Source: Bacteroidota bacterium
GTDB taxonomy: Bacteria > Bacteroidota > Bacteroidia > Chitinophagales > BACL12
Assembly: GCA_016715425.1 (NCBI GenBank)
Contig: JADKAC010000008.1
Span: 355,001-419,000 of the forward strand
Reading direction: 5' to 3'
DNA: 64,000 bases
Part shown: positions 1 to 9,180 of the stretch, one piece after another
Layout of the letters: each line of letters starts with the position of its first letter
How positions within the stretch are numbered: position 1 is the stretch's first letter
Made by a program: the position numbers and the translations under genes
Notes under the pieces: generated by a model
What the model was told of the DNA's origin: nothing
The model's input: only the letters and a program-made list of their open reading frames with translations
The model's database searches: none

Positions 1-2056
1 TTGCAATTTGTATAAAATCTTTTGCAGGATTTGGGAAGCAATGTATTTCTGATGCAGATAAATTTTGCAGATTTTGTGTGGTATCTAACGGCGTACTGAT
101 ATCAATTAATTCATTCCGCAAATCACCTTGCACCCAAACAGCAAAACTGCGTGCAGGCACTTCGAGATTTACTTTATTATCGCCACCAACAATTATATAT
201 TCACCCGGAGATTCAGAAAAAATATTAGTAAGTGTATCACCCGAAAAAATATTTGTTGTATTTATTTCCTGATTCACTTGTAGTGTTTCTCCTGCAAAAT
301 TTATTGCAACAATTACTTCTCTTCCGCTTACTGCATTACTCAATTGATAGATGAGAGAAGTGTTTGCAAACCCACCACTAAAATCCGCAGAATATGGTGT
401 ACTAAATCTGCTGAGATAATCCACTTGTGTTGCACCAAAAATATAGCGACGATGTGCTTCCATTAATCCATTTATTTTATAGCGCAAATTTCCCGGCGCA
501 AAATAATCTGTTTGAAAAACACATGGTACTCCGAGTTTATTATTGGTGAGAATATATGCATAAGCAAGTATCGGATTATTGTCAACCGGCTGACCGGGAT
601 CACGGAAATCATGATTGTTTACAAACGTTACAATATTATATCCTGAAGTACCAGTTGCATCAGCTAAAGAAGCATTAAATACATTCCGCACATCATATCC
701 AAAAGCATCACAAGCTTGTTCTAAATTATTGCGCAATGCAAAATCAAAAATGCGGATATCAATTGCATCCTTAGTATCATCATCCATATTTGCCTGCACA
801 TCATCCAACCATGCTTTCAAAACAAATGCATTGTATTCATACGATTCACCAACCACCATTTCTAAATCTTTGCCATTGTCGTGCATATAGTCTAAAAGAT
901 CACCCATAAAAGAAGCCGGAAAATGTTTTACTGCATCCACACGAATACCACGAACACCGGCATCATCCCACATCCATTTCGTCCACTCTTTTAAAACATC
1001 CTGAGTATTAATTACATTTTGATCCAGATCATAAAAAAAATACATCGCATCCTGATCGCCTGCTAATTGAGTTGGAGAACCATTGGGTTTAAAATTTAAA
1101 TAATTCATTGCGCCATTTCCACTTTGCATATTGGTAAAATCTGTCGCAGTTTGATATGCAATTTCATTTTGAATATCTTCTGCAGCAACTCCACTCCATA
1201 AACCATAAATAAAATGATCCGTCATATCACTCAAGCCACCCGAACCGGTATTATACATTCTAATCCATAAGGTATCACCATCCACATCAAATTGCGAAGT
1301 TGTAATTGTCAATGCAAATTCATCCACACCACAACCGCTATTATCAATTGTTGCGTCCAAACGTTTTGATAATGTAATTGTATTATTTCCTTCGCCACAA
1401 TCTGCGCCGCCATTTGGTTCTGATTCTATTGTTGCAGCTAAAGCATAATTCGCATCAATGGTGTTCGTCCACATCATTACAGTAAATGGTTTATCATAAA
1501 GACCGGAAGCACCACTTGCAGATTTTATTTTAAAATAATATGTGCCTGCTCCATTTCCAGATACACCACCAAGAGGTAAATAACATCTGTATCTATCGCT
1601 TGGAAAGGGTTGATCGCCTGCAGCAATTTTTGTAGCATTCATATTTTCAATCCAACCTTCCACAGCAGGATTATCTTCCCATGCGCCACCATCACGATGA
1701 TTGTAAACCATGTCCGCAACAATTTTTAAATCATTCGCATTATATGTGTTTACCAGATTATCAAATGCCGGACGATTACCCCAACGACAAATATCGAAAT
1801 TGCCGAGATCATAATAATCTTTTACATCATAACCCATACTATAAGATCCACCCGAACCTTTTGACAACGGCGGCAACCACACATAAGTAAATCCGGCTTC
1901 ATGAAATTCATCGGCCAGACTTTCTAAATATTCCATATAAAAATCGGTAACCACATAAGTAGGATAATTCCAATACCAACTCTGAATCATAAATTCCTGA
2001 GCATGAACTTTGACTGTGGCAATTGCAAGAAAAAAAATCAATATTATTTTGCGCAT
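1..2056 (-). CDS. Secreted GH13 alpha-amylase with T9SS sorting domain (3' end off window)
   Basis: The reverse-strand frame is open from an ATG at 2056 to the window edge, so the C-terminus is missing. It starts with a signal peptide ending in VHAQ. GH13 motifs are visible: region I DMVYNHR, region II GIRVDAVKH with the Asp nucleophile, region III VGESYEY with the acid/base Glu, and region IV FVNNHD. A segment of roughly 110 residues, rich in Thr/Ser/Gly and likely beta-structured, interrupts the barrel between regions I and II. The last visible residues, CFPNPAKDFIQI, are the start of a type A T9SS sorting domain, so the enzyme is predicted to be exported and surface-bound or released. It hydrolyses alpha-1,4-glucans by family. 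It is divergent from the esterase/amylase cluster at 2175-7049 and probably works with it. Family assignment is firm; substrate detail is inferred. Confidence 0.93.
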   Translation of the reverse strand, partial: MRKIILIFFLAIATVKVHAQEFMIQSWYWNYPTYVVTDFYMEYLESLADEFHEAGFTYVWLPPLSKGSGGSYSMGYDVKDYYDLGNFDICRWGNRPAFDNLVNTYNANDLKIVADMVYNHRDGGAWEDNPAVEGWIENMNATKIAAGDQPFPSDRYRCYLPLGGVSGNGAGTYYFKIKSASGASGLYDKPFTVMMWTNTIDANYALAATIESEPNGGADCGEGNNTITLSKRLDATIDNSGCGVDEFALTITTSQFDVDGDTLWIRMYNTGSGGLSDMTDHFIYGLWSGVAAEDIQNEIAYQTATDFTNMQSGNGAMNYLNFKPNGSPTQLAGDQDAMYFFYDLDQNVINTQDVLKEWTKWMWDDAGVRGIRVDAVKHFPASFMGDLLDYMHDNGKDLEMVVGESYEYNAFVLKAWLDDVQANMDDDTKDAIDIRIFDFALRNNLEQACDAFGYDVRNVFNASLADATGTSGYNIVTFVNNHDFRDPGQPVDNNPILAYAYILTNNKLGVPCVFQTDYFAPGNLRYKINGLMEAHRRYIFGATQVDYLSRFSTPYSADFSGGFANTSLIYQLSNAVSGREVIVAINFAGETLQVNQEINTTNIFSGDTLTNIFSESPGEYIIVGGDNKVNLEVPARSFAVWVQGDLRNELIDISTPLDTTQNLQNLSASEIHCFPNPAKDFIQIA

Positions 2057-2174
2057 AACAGCTATTAAAAAACAAATTTAAAATTATAAAAGCAATATGG
2101 GTTTATAAGCTTTTTATTCAGTAGCGATTATATTAACTTGCACTTCAACAGAGTAATGACAAAAAGAGTATAGC
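2057..2174. promoter_or_regulatory. Divergent intergenic region between two glucan-degradation transcription units
   Basis: This AT-rich gap separates the divergent amylase and esterase genes and should hold both promoters. I see no clean TAnnTTTG box and none of the short repeats that fill other gaps. Confidence 0.4.
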
Positions 2175-3344
2175 ATGATTGTATTTTCATTCATCAATAA
2201 TTCAGAGAACAGACTTCACCACTGTATTCCAAAATTAATATTGTGTTTTATTATAGTTTTCAATTTTATATCTGGTAATGCACAGATTACTATAACAATT
2301 ATTTCTGTACCAAAAAATAGTATAGGACCTTATTATGCTGCCGGTACTTTTAATGATTGGAATCCTGCTGATCCCAATTTTATGTTTTATCTGGAAAATA
2401 ATGTTCCCACACTTTCATTTATACCTGCGAATACAGATGATATTGAATTTAAAATAACAAGAGGCAGTTGGGAAACAGTGGAAACAATGTTGAATGGAAA
2501 AGATATTCCAAATCGTCAACTCATGAATGCTCCCGGTGTAAAAAGTTGGGCGGCTGTGAATGCATGGCACGATATGTTTACATACGATTCTGTCGCATTA
2601 AATCCTGACGTAATTCATTTCGATATATATTCACCACAATTAGAAACAGAAAAACATTTGCGGATTTTACTTCCTATTGAATATATCATTAATTCAAAAA
2701 ATTATCCTGTAATTTATATGATGGATGGACAGAATTTATTTGATGAAGCAACAGCTCCTTTTGGTGAATGGGGAATAGATGAAACGATGCATACTTTTTA
2801 TACAGATCAAATTCCTTCAGCAATAATTGTAGGAATTGATAATGCGGGTGCGGACAGAACTAATGAATATTTACCTTGGAAAGATTCTATTTATGGCGGC
2901 GGAGATGGTGATGCATTTATTGATTTTATTGTGGAGACATTAAAGCCTTTTATTGATTCGACATACCGCACAAAAAGTTATAGAGAGCAAACATATATTG
3001 CAGGAAGTTCTTTAGGTGGATTGATGAGTTTGTATGCGGTGTTGCGCAATAATGATGTGTTTGGAAATGCATTTGTTTTTTCTCCTGCATTCTGGATTGC
3101 ACAACCTTTATTTACTGTTGCGGATACAACAATATTTTCCGGATCTACATATTTATATTTTATTGCAGGTGGAAAAGAAAGTGAAACAATGGAACCTGAA
3201 ATGAATCGCATGTATGAAATTTTAAAAGCAAATAAAGATGCTAACGGACATTATCGGTATGTGATTGAAGCAGATGCACAACACAATGAAATTTTCTGGC
3301 GCAAAGAATTTCCTGTTGCTTATAAATGGTTTTTTGAAAAATAA
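2175..3344 (+). CDS. Secreted esterase-D-like alpha/beta hydrolase with N-terminal starch-binding-like domain
   Basis: 389 residues. A hydrophobic segment (about 20-36) ends in GNAQ, a likely signal peptide. Residues about 38-125 look like a CBM20/CBM48-type beta-sandwich (AAGTFNDWNP, then EFKITRGSWE). The rest is a putative-esterase (PF00756-like) alpha/beta hydrolase: YMMDGQNLFD, the nucleophile elbow GSSLG with Ser279, and a C-terminal His in AQHNEIFW near residue 369. It is the first gene of a tight unit with two GH13 enzymes (6 bp to the next ATG), so it may remove acyl groups from glucan or glucan-derived sugars. The domain calls are solid; the substrate is unknown. Confidence 0.85.
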   Translation: MIVFSFINNSENRLHHCIPKLILCFIIVFNFISGNAQITITIISVPKNSIGPYYAAGTFNDWNPADPNFMFYLENNVPTLSFIPANTDDIEFKITRGSWETVETMLNGKDIPNRQLMNAPGVKSWAAVNAWHDMFTYDSVALNPDVIHFDIYSPQLETEKHLRILLPIEYIINSKNYPVIYMMDGQNLFDEATAPFGEWGIDETMHTFYTDQIPSAIIVGIDNAGADRTNEYLPWKDSIYGGGDGDAFIDFIVETLKPFIDSTYRTKSYREQTYIAGSSLGGLMSLYAVLRNNDVFGNAFVFSPAFWIAQPLFTVADTTIFSGSTYLYFIAGGKESETMEPEMNRMYEILKANKDANGHYRYVIEADAQHNEIFWRKEFPVAYKWFFEK

Positions 3345-3350
3345 AAAAGT

Positions 3351-5718
3351 ATGATAAAAAGAAGTTTAATAATTGTAAGTATAATATTTCATTTGGTGTT
3401 TGCTGAAAATCTATTTGCACAACATACAGACATTTTCGGATTGGCAACACCTATTGAATTAAATCCGGATTCCACAATAGTTTTTCTGGAAGATTATTTT
3501 AATGATACAAATGCAGTTACAGAAATAATTGCTCCTGATTATTTGAGTATTGTTCGTAATGCAGACAATACAATTCTAATTATAAACACAAATAAAACTA
3601 TGCTGCCAATCGGTAAAATAGATTTTGTTGCGGGCACACAGCGATATTCTATTCTTGTAAAACAATCCAAAAAAAAGAGTTTTGATTTTCAGTTTAATCC
3701 AATGGATTCCATTTATAACACAGTAACTATTGTGGGTGATATGAATGCCTGGAATCCAACGGCAACTCCATTAGAATTTAAGAATGGATTATGGCATACA
3801 ACCCTTGTTTTAAATCCCGGTCGCTATGCCTGTCAGATAGTTGCTGATGGCAATTGGATGTTGGATCCCAACAATAAAGATGTGATGCCAAATGGTATGG
3901 GCGGATATAATACGATATTGACAATTCCAGGAACAAATCATGATTCTATTCCTTTTATCACAACAAGAAATACAACAGGAAAAAATATTTTTATTACCGC
4001 AGAGAATAATGTAAAACAATGGTTTGTACTTTGGGAAAATACTGCGTTAAATTATGCAATAGATGAAAAAGGAATTTTAAAAATTACTATTCCACCACAA
4101 GCAACTACTGTTAAGCGTTCGCATATTCGTGTGTATGCATATAATAATTTTGGAGAAAGCAATGATATTTTAATTCCGTTGGAAAATGGAGAAGTAATTC
4201 AAGATGCAACTTTACTCGACCGCAATGATTTACAAAAACAATTATGTATTTTGTTTTTGTTGACAGGTTTATGAATGGCGATACAACGAATGATAAAAAG
4301 TGGATGATGCAAGAGTGGAAGCTAAAGCAAATTATTACGGCGGTGATCTTGCAGGAATAGAGCAAAAAATAAATACACATTATTTTCAGGATTTAGGATT
4401 TAATGCATTATGGATTTCTCCTGTAAATCAAAATCCCTGGGGAGCATATCAGGAATATCCGGAACCACATCGTTGGTTCACCGGATATCACGGTTATTGG
4501 CCCATCAGTTTATCGCAAGTGGATATGCGTTTTGGTACAAATGCATTATTTAAATCTTTAGTAAGTGATGCACATAATAATGATATGAATGTATATCTCG
4601 ATTATGTTTCAAATCATATTCATATTGAACATCCATTATGGAAAGAACATCCCGAATGGTTTTCTCCTTTGGTATTGCCCGATGGCAGAAATAATTTACG
4701 CTTGTGGGATGAGTATCGTTTAACAACTTGGTTCGAACCATATATGCCGAGCTTTGATCATTCACAACCAATCGTTGCAAATGCAGTTGCAGATAGTGCA
4801 ATGTTTTGGATTACAGAATTTAATCTGGATGGATTTCGTCATGATGCTACAAAGCATATTGAAATAGAATATTGGAGATTACTCACACGCAGAATAAAAG
4901 AAGAAATTGAAGTGCCACAACAGCGCAATATTTATCAGATAGGTGAATCATTTGGAAGCAGAGAATTAATTGGCAGTTACTTAGGCAGCGGATTATTAAA
5001 TGCGCAATTTGATTTTAATACTTACTTCGATTCACGCAGTGCATTTGCAATTGATGACGTTTCTTTTGAGATGATGGAAACTTCACTACAAACTACTTTT
5101 GATTATTATGGATATCATCATACCATGGGAAATATTTCGGGTAATCATGACTTACCGAGATTTATTTCTTATGCAGGAAAAGGATTGCGATGGGATGAAG
5201 ATGAAAAAGAAGCAGGATGGAATCGTGATATAGAAGTAGAAGATCTGATAGGTTATAATAAATTAAAAATGTTGCATGCATTTAATGCAACTATCCCCGG
5301 AATTCCGATTACATATTATGGCGATGAAATAGGTATGCCCGGCGCAGGTGATCCGGATAACAGACGCATGATGCGATTTGATAGCTTAAGTGAAGATGAA
5401 TTGGATATGCGCAATACTGTGAAAAAATTAAATGAAATACGCAGTGCGAATATGGCATTGTTGTACGGTGATTTCAGAAACATCAGCGTTACAAATGAAG
5501 TTTGGTCTTACACAAGAAATTATTTTGAAAATACAGTGTATGTTTACTTTAATAAATCTTCTAAAACAATTTATATTAAATTAAATGATACAATTATTAA
5601 AGAAAAATATGCGGTACAATTTGGTTCTGAAATAATGGCTGCTGATGTCAACGACGTCCTTGTTTTAAATCCTTATAGCTTTGAAATAATTACAATGAAT
5701 AAAACTTTAGACAAATGA
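3351..5718 (+). CDS. GH13 alpha-amylase with N-terminal carbohydrate-binding modules, broken by two one-base deletions
   Basis: One gene read in three frames. Frame A (3351-4240) encodes a signal peptide, an E-set-like region and a CBM48/AMPK-type module (TIVGDMNAWNPTATPL). A short middle frame (about 4241-4299) encodes IMYFVFVDRFMNGD, the conserved start of a GH13 barrel. The third frame (from 4300, ends 5718) encodes the catalytic domain: YLDYVSNHIH, GFRHDATKH (nucleophile Asp), QIGESFG (acid/base Glu) and SGNHDLPRF. Each switch falls in an AAAAA run (4234-4238 and 4295-4299), and one extra A in each would restore a 789-residue protein. No catalytic motif is lost, so sequencing error is likelier than a dead gene. 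It overlaps the next gene by ATGA. Confidence 0.85.
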
Positions 5719-7049
5719 AAAAAATAATATTCTTCGTTTTAATAGTAACCACAATGAATTTAGTAAATGCACAATCCACATCCATGAAATCACCACCGGA
5801 ATGGAGTAAGGCAGCAAATATTTATGAAGTAAATATTCGTCAATACACACCGGAAGGAACTATAGATGCATTTGCAAAACATATTTCCCGATTGGATAAT
5901 ATGGGTGTGGATATTTTATGGGTAATGCCTGTGCAACCTATTGGTGTAAAAAACAGAAAAGGAAGTTTGGGAAGTTATTATTCCATTCAAAATTACACCG
6001 CAATAAATCCTGAATTTGGAAGCATGAAAGATTTTAAAAAAATGGTGAGTGCTGCACATAAAGCAGGTATGTATGTAATTGTAGATTGGGTGGCAAATCA
6101 CACTGCATGGGATAATCCCTGGATAACAGAACATCCTGATTGGTACACCAAAGGAAAGGATGGTTTTATTATTTCGCCGGTAGCAGATTGGGCAGATGTT
6201 GCGGATTTAAATTTTGATAATGCCGACATGCGCAAAGCAATGATTGAGGCAATGCGCTATTGGATTACTGAAGCAGATGTTGATGGCTTTCGTTGTGATG
6301 TTGCCTACATGGTGCCTAATGATTTTTGGAAAACAGCAGTAGAAGAATTGCAAAAGACAAAACCCAATTTATTTATGCTTGCCGAAGCGGAAGGTCCTGA
6401 ATTTCATGAAAATGGATTCGACATGACTTACACATGGCAAGTGCATCATGCAATGAATGATTTAACAAAAGAAAAAGTAACACTCGCACATTTAGATTCA
6501 ATTATTCAAACACAACGACTCGCATATCCTGCAGATAGTTATCGCATGTATTTTACAAGTAATCACGATGAAAATTCCTGGCAGGGAACAGAGTTCGAAC
6601 GCATGGGAAATGGAGCAGAAGCCATGTTTGTTTTGGCAGCAACTATTCCAGGTATGCCATTAATTTACAGCGGACAGGAAGCAGGATTAAATAAACGTTT
6701 ACGCTTTTTTGATAAGGACACAATTGGATTTGGTATTGAAAATAAATATGAATCTTTTTATAAAACACTATTGGAATTAAAGCATGATAACAGTGCGCTT
6801 TGGAATGGAAGTTACGGCGGAACATTTGATGTGATAAATACAGAAAATGAAGTGTATGTATTTACTCGTCAGCAAGGAAAAGATAAAGTGTTGGTTGTAA
6901 TTAATTGTTCAAGTGAAAGCAGAGCAATTACATTAAATAATGATTTACTAAAAGGAAAATATACAAATGCATTTACAGGAGAAAAAATAAAACTCAAATC
7001 AAAATCGAGTTTTAATTTAGATCCGTTTGGGTATCAGGTGTGGAAATAA
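5715..7049 (+). CDS. Secreted GH13 alpha-amylase
   Basis: 444 residues, signal peptide ending VNAQ (about 20). A compact GH13 enzyme: IYEVNIRQYTPEG at the first strand, region I VIVDWVANHTAWD (about 122-133), region II GFRCDVAYM with Asp195, region III LAEAEGP with Glu224, region IV SNHDENSW with His284/Asp285, and a short C-terminal beta domain. It has no visible carbohydrate-binding module and no T9SS tail, unlike its neighbours, so it may be periplasmic. Its ATG overlaps the stop of the preceding amylase (ATGA), implying translational coupling. It probably processes oligosaccharides from the outer enzymes; that role is inferred. Confidence 0.92.
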   Translation: MKKIIFFVLIVTTMNLVNAQSTSMKSPPEWSKAANIYEVNIRQYTPEGTIDAFAKHISRLDNMGVDILWVMPVQPIGVKNRKGSLGSYYSIQNYTAINPEFGSMKDFKKMVSAAHKAGMYVIVDWVANHTAWDNPWITEHPDWYTKGKDGFIISPVADWADVADLNFDNADMRKAMIEAMRYWITEADVDGFRCDVAYMVPNDFWKTAVEELQKTKPNLFMLAEAEGPEFHENGFDMTYTWQVHHAMNDLTKEKVTLAHLDSIIQTQRLAYPADSYRMYFTSNHDENSWQGTEFERMGNGAEAMFVLAATIPGMPLIYSGQEAGLNKRLRFFDKDTIGFGIENKYESFYKTLLELKHDNSALWNGSYGGTFDVINTENEVYVFTRQQGKDKVLVVINCSSESRAITLNNDLLKGKYTNAFTGEKIKLKSKSSFNLDPFGYQVWK

Positions 7050-7065
7050 AAGTAAAAATGAAAAT

Positions 7066-7100
7066 AAAAAAAGCAGTGAATATTCACTGCTTTTTTTATT
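7066..7100. terminator. Bidirectional intrinsic terminator
   Basis: A perfect 10-bp inverted repeat at 7072-7091 (AGCAGTGAAT and its complement) is preceded by an A-run and followed by a T-run. It can end transcription of both the amylase operon (+) and guaB (-), which converge here. Confidence 0.9.
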
Positions 7101-7105
7101 TAATA

Positions 7106-8575
7106 TCACCTCGAATAATTCGGTGCTTCTTTCGTAATCACCACATCATGTGGATGGCTTTCACGAATACCACTGGAAGTAATTTGTACAAACTGCGCTT
7201 TCTTTAATTCTTCAATATTTTTTGCTCCGGCATATCCCATTCCGGCACGCAAACCACCGATGTATTGCACCATCACTTCTTCTATTGTTCCTTTAAATGG
7301 TACACGACCAACAATGCCTTCGGGCACTAATTTTTTTATATCATCTTCTACATCCTGAAAATATCTGTCTTTACTTCCCTGCTCCATCGCTTCCACACTT
7401 CCCATTCCACGATAGCTTTTAAATTTTCTGCCTTCATAAATAATTGTCTCCCCCGGACTTTCTTCTGAACCTGCCAATAAACTTCCGGCCATTATAGAAT
7501 CTGCTCCCGCAACAATTGCTTTTACAATATCTCCCGTATAGCGAATTCCGCCATCACCAATTATCGGAACACCACTTCCTTCAATTGCTTTTGCTGCTTC
7601 AAAAATTGCAGAAATTTGTGCAACACCAACTCCGGCAACTACTCTTGTTGTACAAATAGAACCCGGACCAACACCCACTTTCACACCATCTACTCCCGCA
7701 TCCACTAATGCCTTTGCACCTTCACCGGTTGCAATATTTCCTGCAACAATTTGCAGAGCAGGAAATGTTTTTTTCACCAGCTTCACCATTTCCAAAACAC
7801 CTTTGCTATGTCCGTGTGCTGTATCAATAATTATCAAATCAACACTCACATTTTTCAATGCTTCAATACGCTCCAATGTATCTGTGGTAACTCCCACTGC
7901 AGCACCTACAAGCAATCTTCCAAAACCATCTTTACAAGCTCTCGGATGACTTTGCAATTTCATAATATCTCTGTAAGTAATTAATCCTTTCAACATAAAA
8001 TCTGCATCAACAACCGGCAGTTTTTCAATGCGATGATTTTTTAAAATTTCTTCTGCTTGTTGTAAGGTTGTTCCTTCAGGTGCAGTAATTAATTTTTCAC
8101 TGGTCATCACTTCTACTACAGGACGATTCATATTATTTTCAAAACGCAAATCTCTGTTTGTAAGAATACCTGCTAATTTTCCTTCATCATCCACAACAGG
8201 AATTCCGCCAATTCGATTTTCACGCATCAGTTGCAATGCATCGCCAATAATTGCTCTTTGATTTAAAATTATAGGATCTATTATCATTCCGCTGTCGGCA
8301 CGTTTCACTCTGCGCACTTGTTCGGCCTGCGAAGCGATGGGCATATTTTTATGAATAATTCCAATACCACCTTCACGAGCCATTGCGATGGCCATACGAT
8401 ATTCGGTAACGGTATCCATTGCCGCCGAAATTATTGGCACATTGATGCGTAAAGTTCTGGTAAGCTTGGTGCTGATATCTACATCCCGTGGCAGTACTTC
8501 TGAATAAGCGGGAACAACTAACAGATCATCGAATGTGAGGCTGGTGCCTCTGAATTTGTTCGAATAATTTTCCAT
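7106..8575 (-). CDS. guaB: IMP dehydrogenase
   Basis: Oxidises IMP to XMP with NAD+, the committed step of GMP synthesis in the cytoplasm. 489 residues from the ATG at 8575; an upstream TTG two codons earlier is less likely. Visible parts: N-terminal barrel start LTFDDLLVVP, tandem CBS domains at about 95-205 (LTNRDLRFENN, LITYRDIMK), the catalytic loop GPGSICTTRVV near residue 300, the phosphate-binding GDGGIRYTGD, and the flap YRGMGS. Length and motif order are normal. A TATCTTTGC promoter-like box ends only 2 nt before the ATG, suggesting a leaderless or nearly leaderless transcript. Confidence 0.97.
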   Translation of the reverse strand: MENYSNKFRGTSLTFDDLLVVPAYSEVLPRDVDISTKLTRTLRINVPIISAAMDTVTEYRMAIAMAREGGIGIIHKNMPIASQAEQVRRVKRADSGMIIDPIILNQRAIIGDALQLMRENRIGGIPVVDDEGKLAGILTNRDLRFENNMNRPVVEVMTSEKLITAPEGTTLQQAEEILKNHRIEKLPVVDADFMLKGLITYRDIMKLQSHPRACKDGFGRLLVGAAVGVTTDTLERIEALKNVSVDLIIIDTAHGHSKGVLEMVKLVKKTFPALQIVAGNIATGEGAKALVDAGVDGVKVGVGPGSICTTRVVAGVGVAQISAIFEAAKAIEGSGVPIIGDGGIRYTGDIVKAIVAGADSIMAGSLLAGSEESPGETIIYEGRKFKSYRGMGSVEAMEQGSKDRYFQDVEDDIKKLVPEGIVGRVPFKGTIEEVMVQYIGGLRAGMGYAGAKNIEELKKAQFVQITSSGIRESHPHDVVITKEAPNYSR

Positions 8576-8577
8576 GT

Positions 8578-8586
8578 GCAAAGATA
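8578..8586 (-). promoter_or_regulatory. Bacteroidota -7 box (TATCTTTGC) at guaB
   Basis: Read on the minus strand the box matches TAnnTTTG exactly and lies 2 nt upstream of the guaB ATG. No good -33 TTTG is visible at the usual distance. Confidence 0.5.
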
Positions 8587-8587
8587 G

Positions 8588-8864
8588 AGAATTGTTAATT
8601 AGCCGATGGAATGATTAGCAGATTAGCAAATGTGAAAATGTGAGAATGTGCGAATTAGTGATTAGCCGATGAGATGATTAGCCGATTAGCTGATGGGATT
8701 AAGTGAAAATTGAAGAATGTGAGAATTAATAAAATGTAGAATCGAAGAATTGTTAGCTATCGGAATGTAGAACTGTTGAATTGTCGAATTGTCGAATCGA
8801 AAAACTTGAAACATGAAACTCGAAACCTGAAACTCGAAACCTGAAACCCGAAACTTTTAAAACT
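8588..8864. repeat. Intergenic short-repeat block, left of the IS3 remnant
   Basis: Degenerate runs of GATTAGCCGAT-like and GAATGTG-like words fill 8595-8750. They are followed by TTGTCGAA octamers (about 8774-8797) and by seven exact 7-bp units of GAAACYY at 8808-8856. The GATTAGCCGAT words recur inverted at 9112-9180, on the other side of the small coding sequence. Confidence 0.85.
8808..8856 (+). repeat. Seven-unit heptamer array, GAAACYY
   Basis: Seven consecutive 7-bp units that vary only in the last three bases (CAT, CTC, CCT, CTC, CCT, CCC, CTT). The same unit recurs near 29490, 38707 and 46315. Confidence 0.9.
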
Positions 8865-9074
8865 CTATTTCTTTTTCTTCTCAGAATGTTGGGATTCTTT
8901 ATATTGATTTTTGATATCAATATTATATTTTTCATCGGCAATCTCAATCATTTTATCTAAGAACATTAATTTAATATCTAACACTTTAGCCTGCTCTTCA
9001 AGTTCTTTTAATCGCTTTTCTAATTTCTTTATTTCTTCTTGCTCGTTTATTTCTTTTGAATCCTTTTTTTTCAT
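8865..9074 (-). CDS. Small coiled-coil protein, remnant of IS3-family OrfA transposase subunit
   Basis: 69 residues, ATG start, K/E-rich coiled coil (about 14-45). The end, LDKMIEIADEKYNIDIK, resembles the C-terminal part of Bacteroidota IS3-family OrfA proteins (MIDIAE..x..DIRKK-type). The N-terminal helix-turn-helix of OrfA and the whole OrfB integrase are missing, so it cannot transpose. It is flanked by inverted copies of the GATTAGCCGAT repeat words. It may be a decayed fragment or a retained small protein; I see no proof of function. Confidence 0.55.
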   Translation of the reverse strand: MKKKDSKEINEQEEIKKLEKRLKELEEQAKVLDIKLMFLDKMIEIADEKYNIDIKNQYKESQHSEKKKK

Positions 9075-9180
9075 TGGAAAATATTTTTTAATAATATTAA
9101 TTATTCATTTTTTTCATCGGCTAATCTGCTAATCATCACATCGGCTAATCATTTCATTCTCACATTTGCACATTTGCACA
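9075..9180. repeat. Intergenic short-repeat block, right of the IS3 remnant
   Basis: ATCGGCTAATC-type words and TTTGCACA words at 9112-9180 are the reverse complement of those at 8595-8750, so the small gene between them sits inside an inverted arrangement. The block runs up to the stop codon of acs. Confidence 0.75.

Noticed and set aside
4241..4300. Programmed ribosomal frameshifting in the amylase gene
   Set aside because: Two shifts in 60 bp without slippery heptamers of the X-XXY-YYZ form or a following stem; run-length errors explain both.
8753..8947. 64-residue frame reading RVSGFRFRVSGFEF
   Set aside because: It is the translation of the GAAACYY heptamer array and overlaps the better-supported small gene on the same strand.
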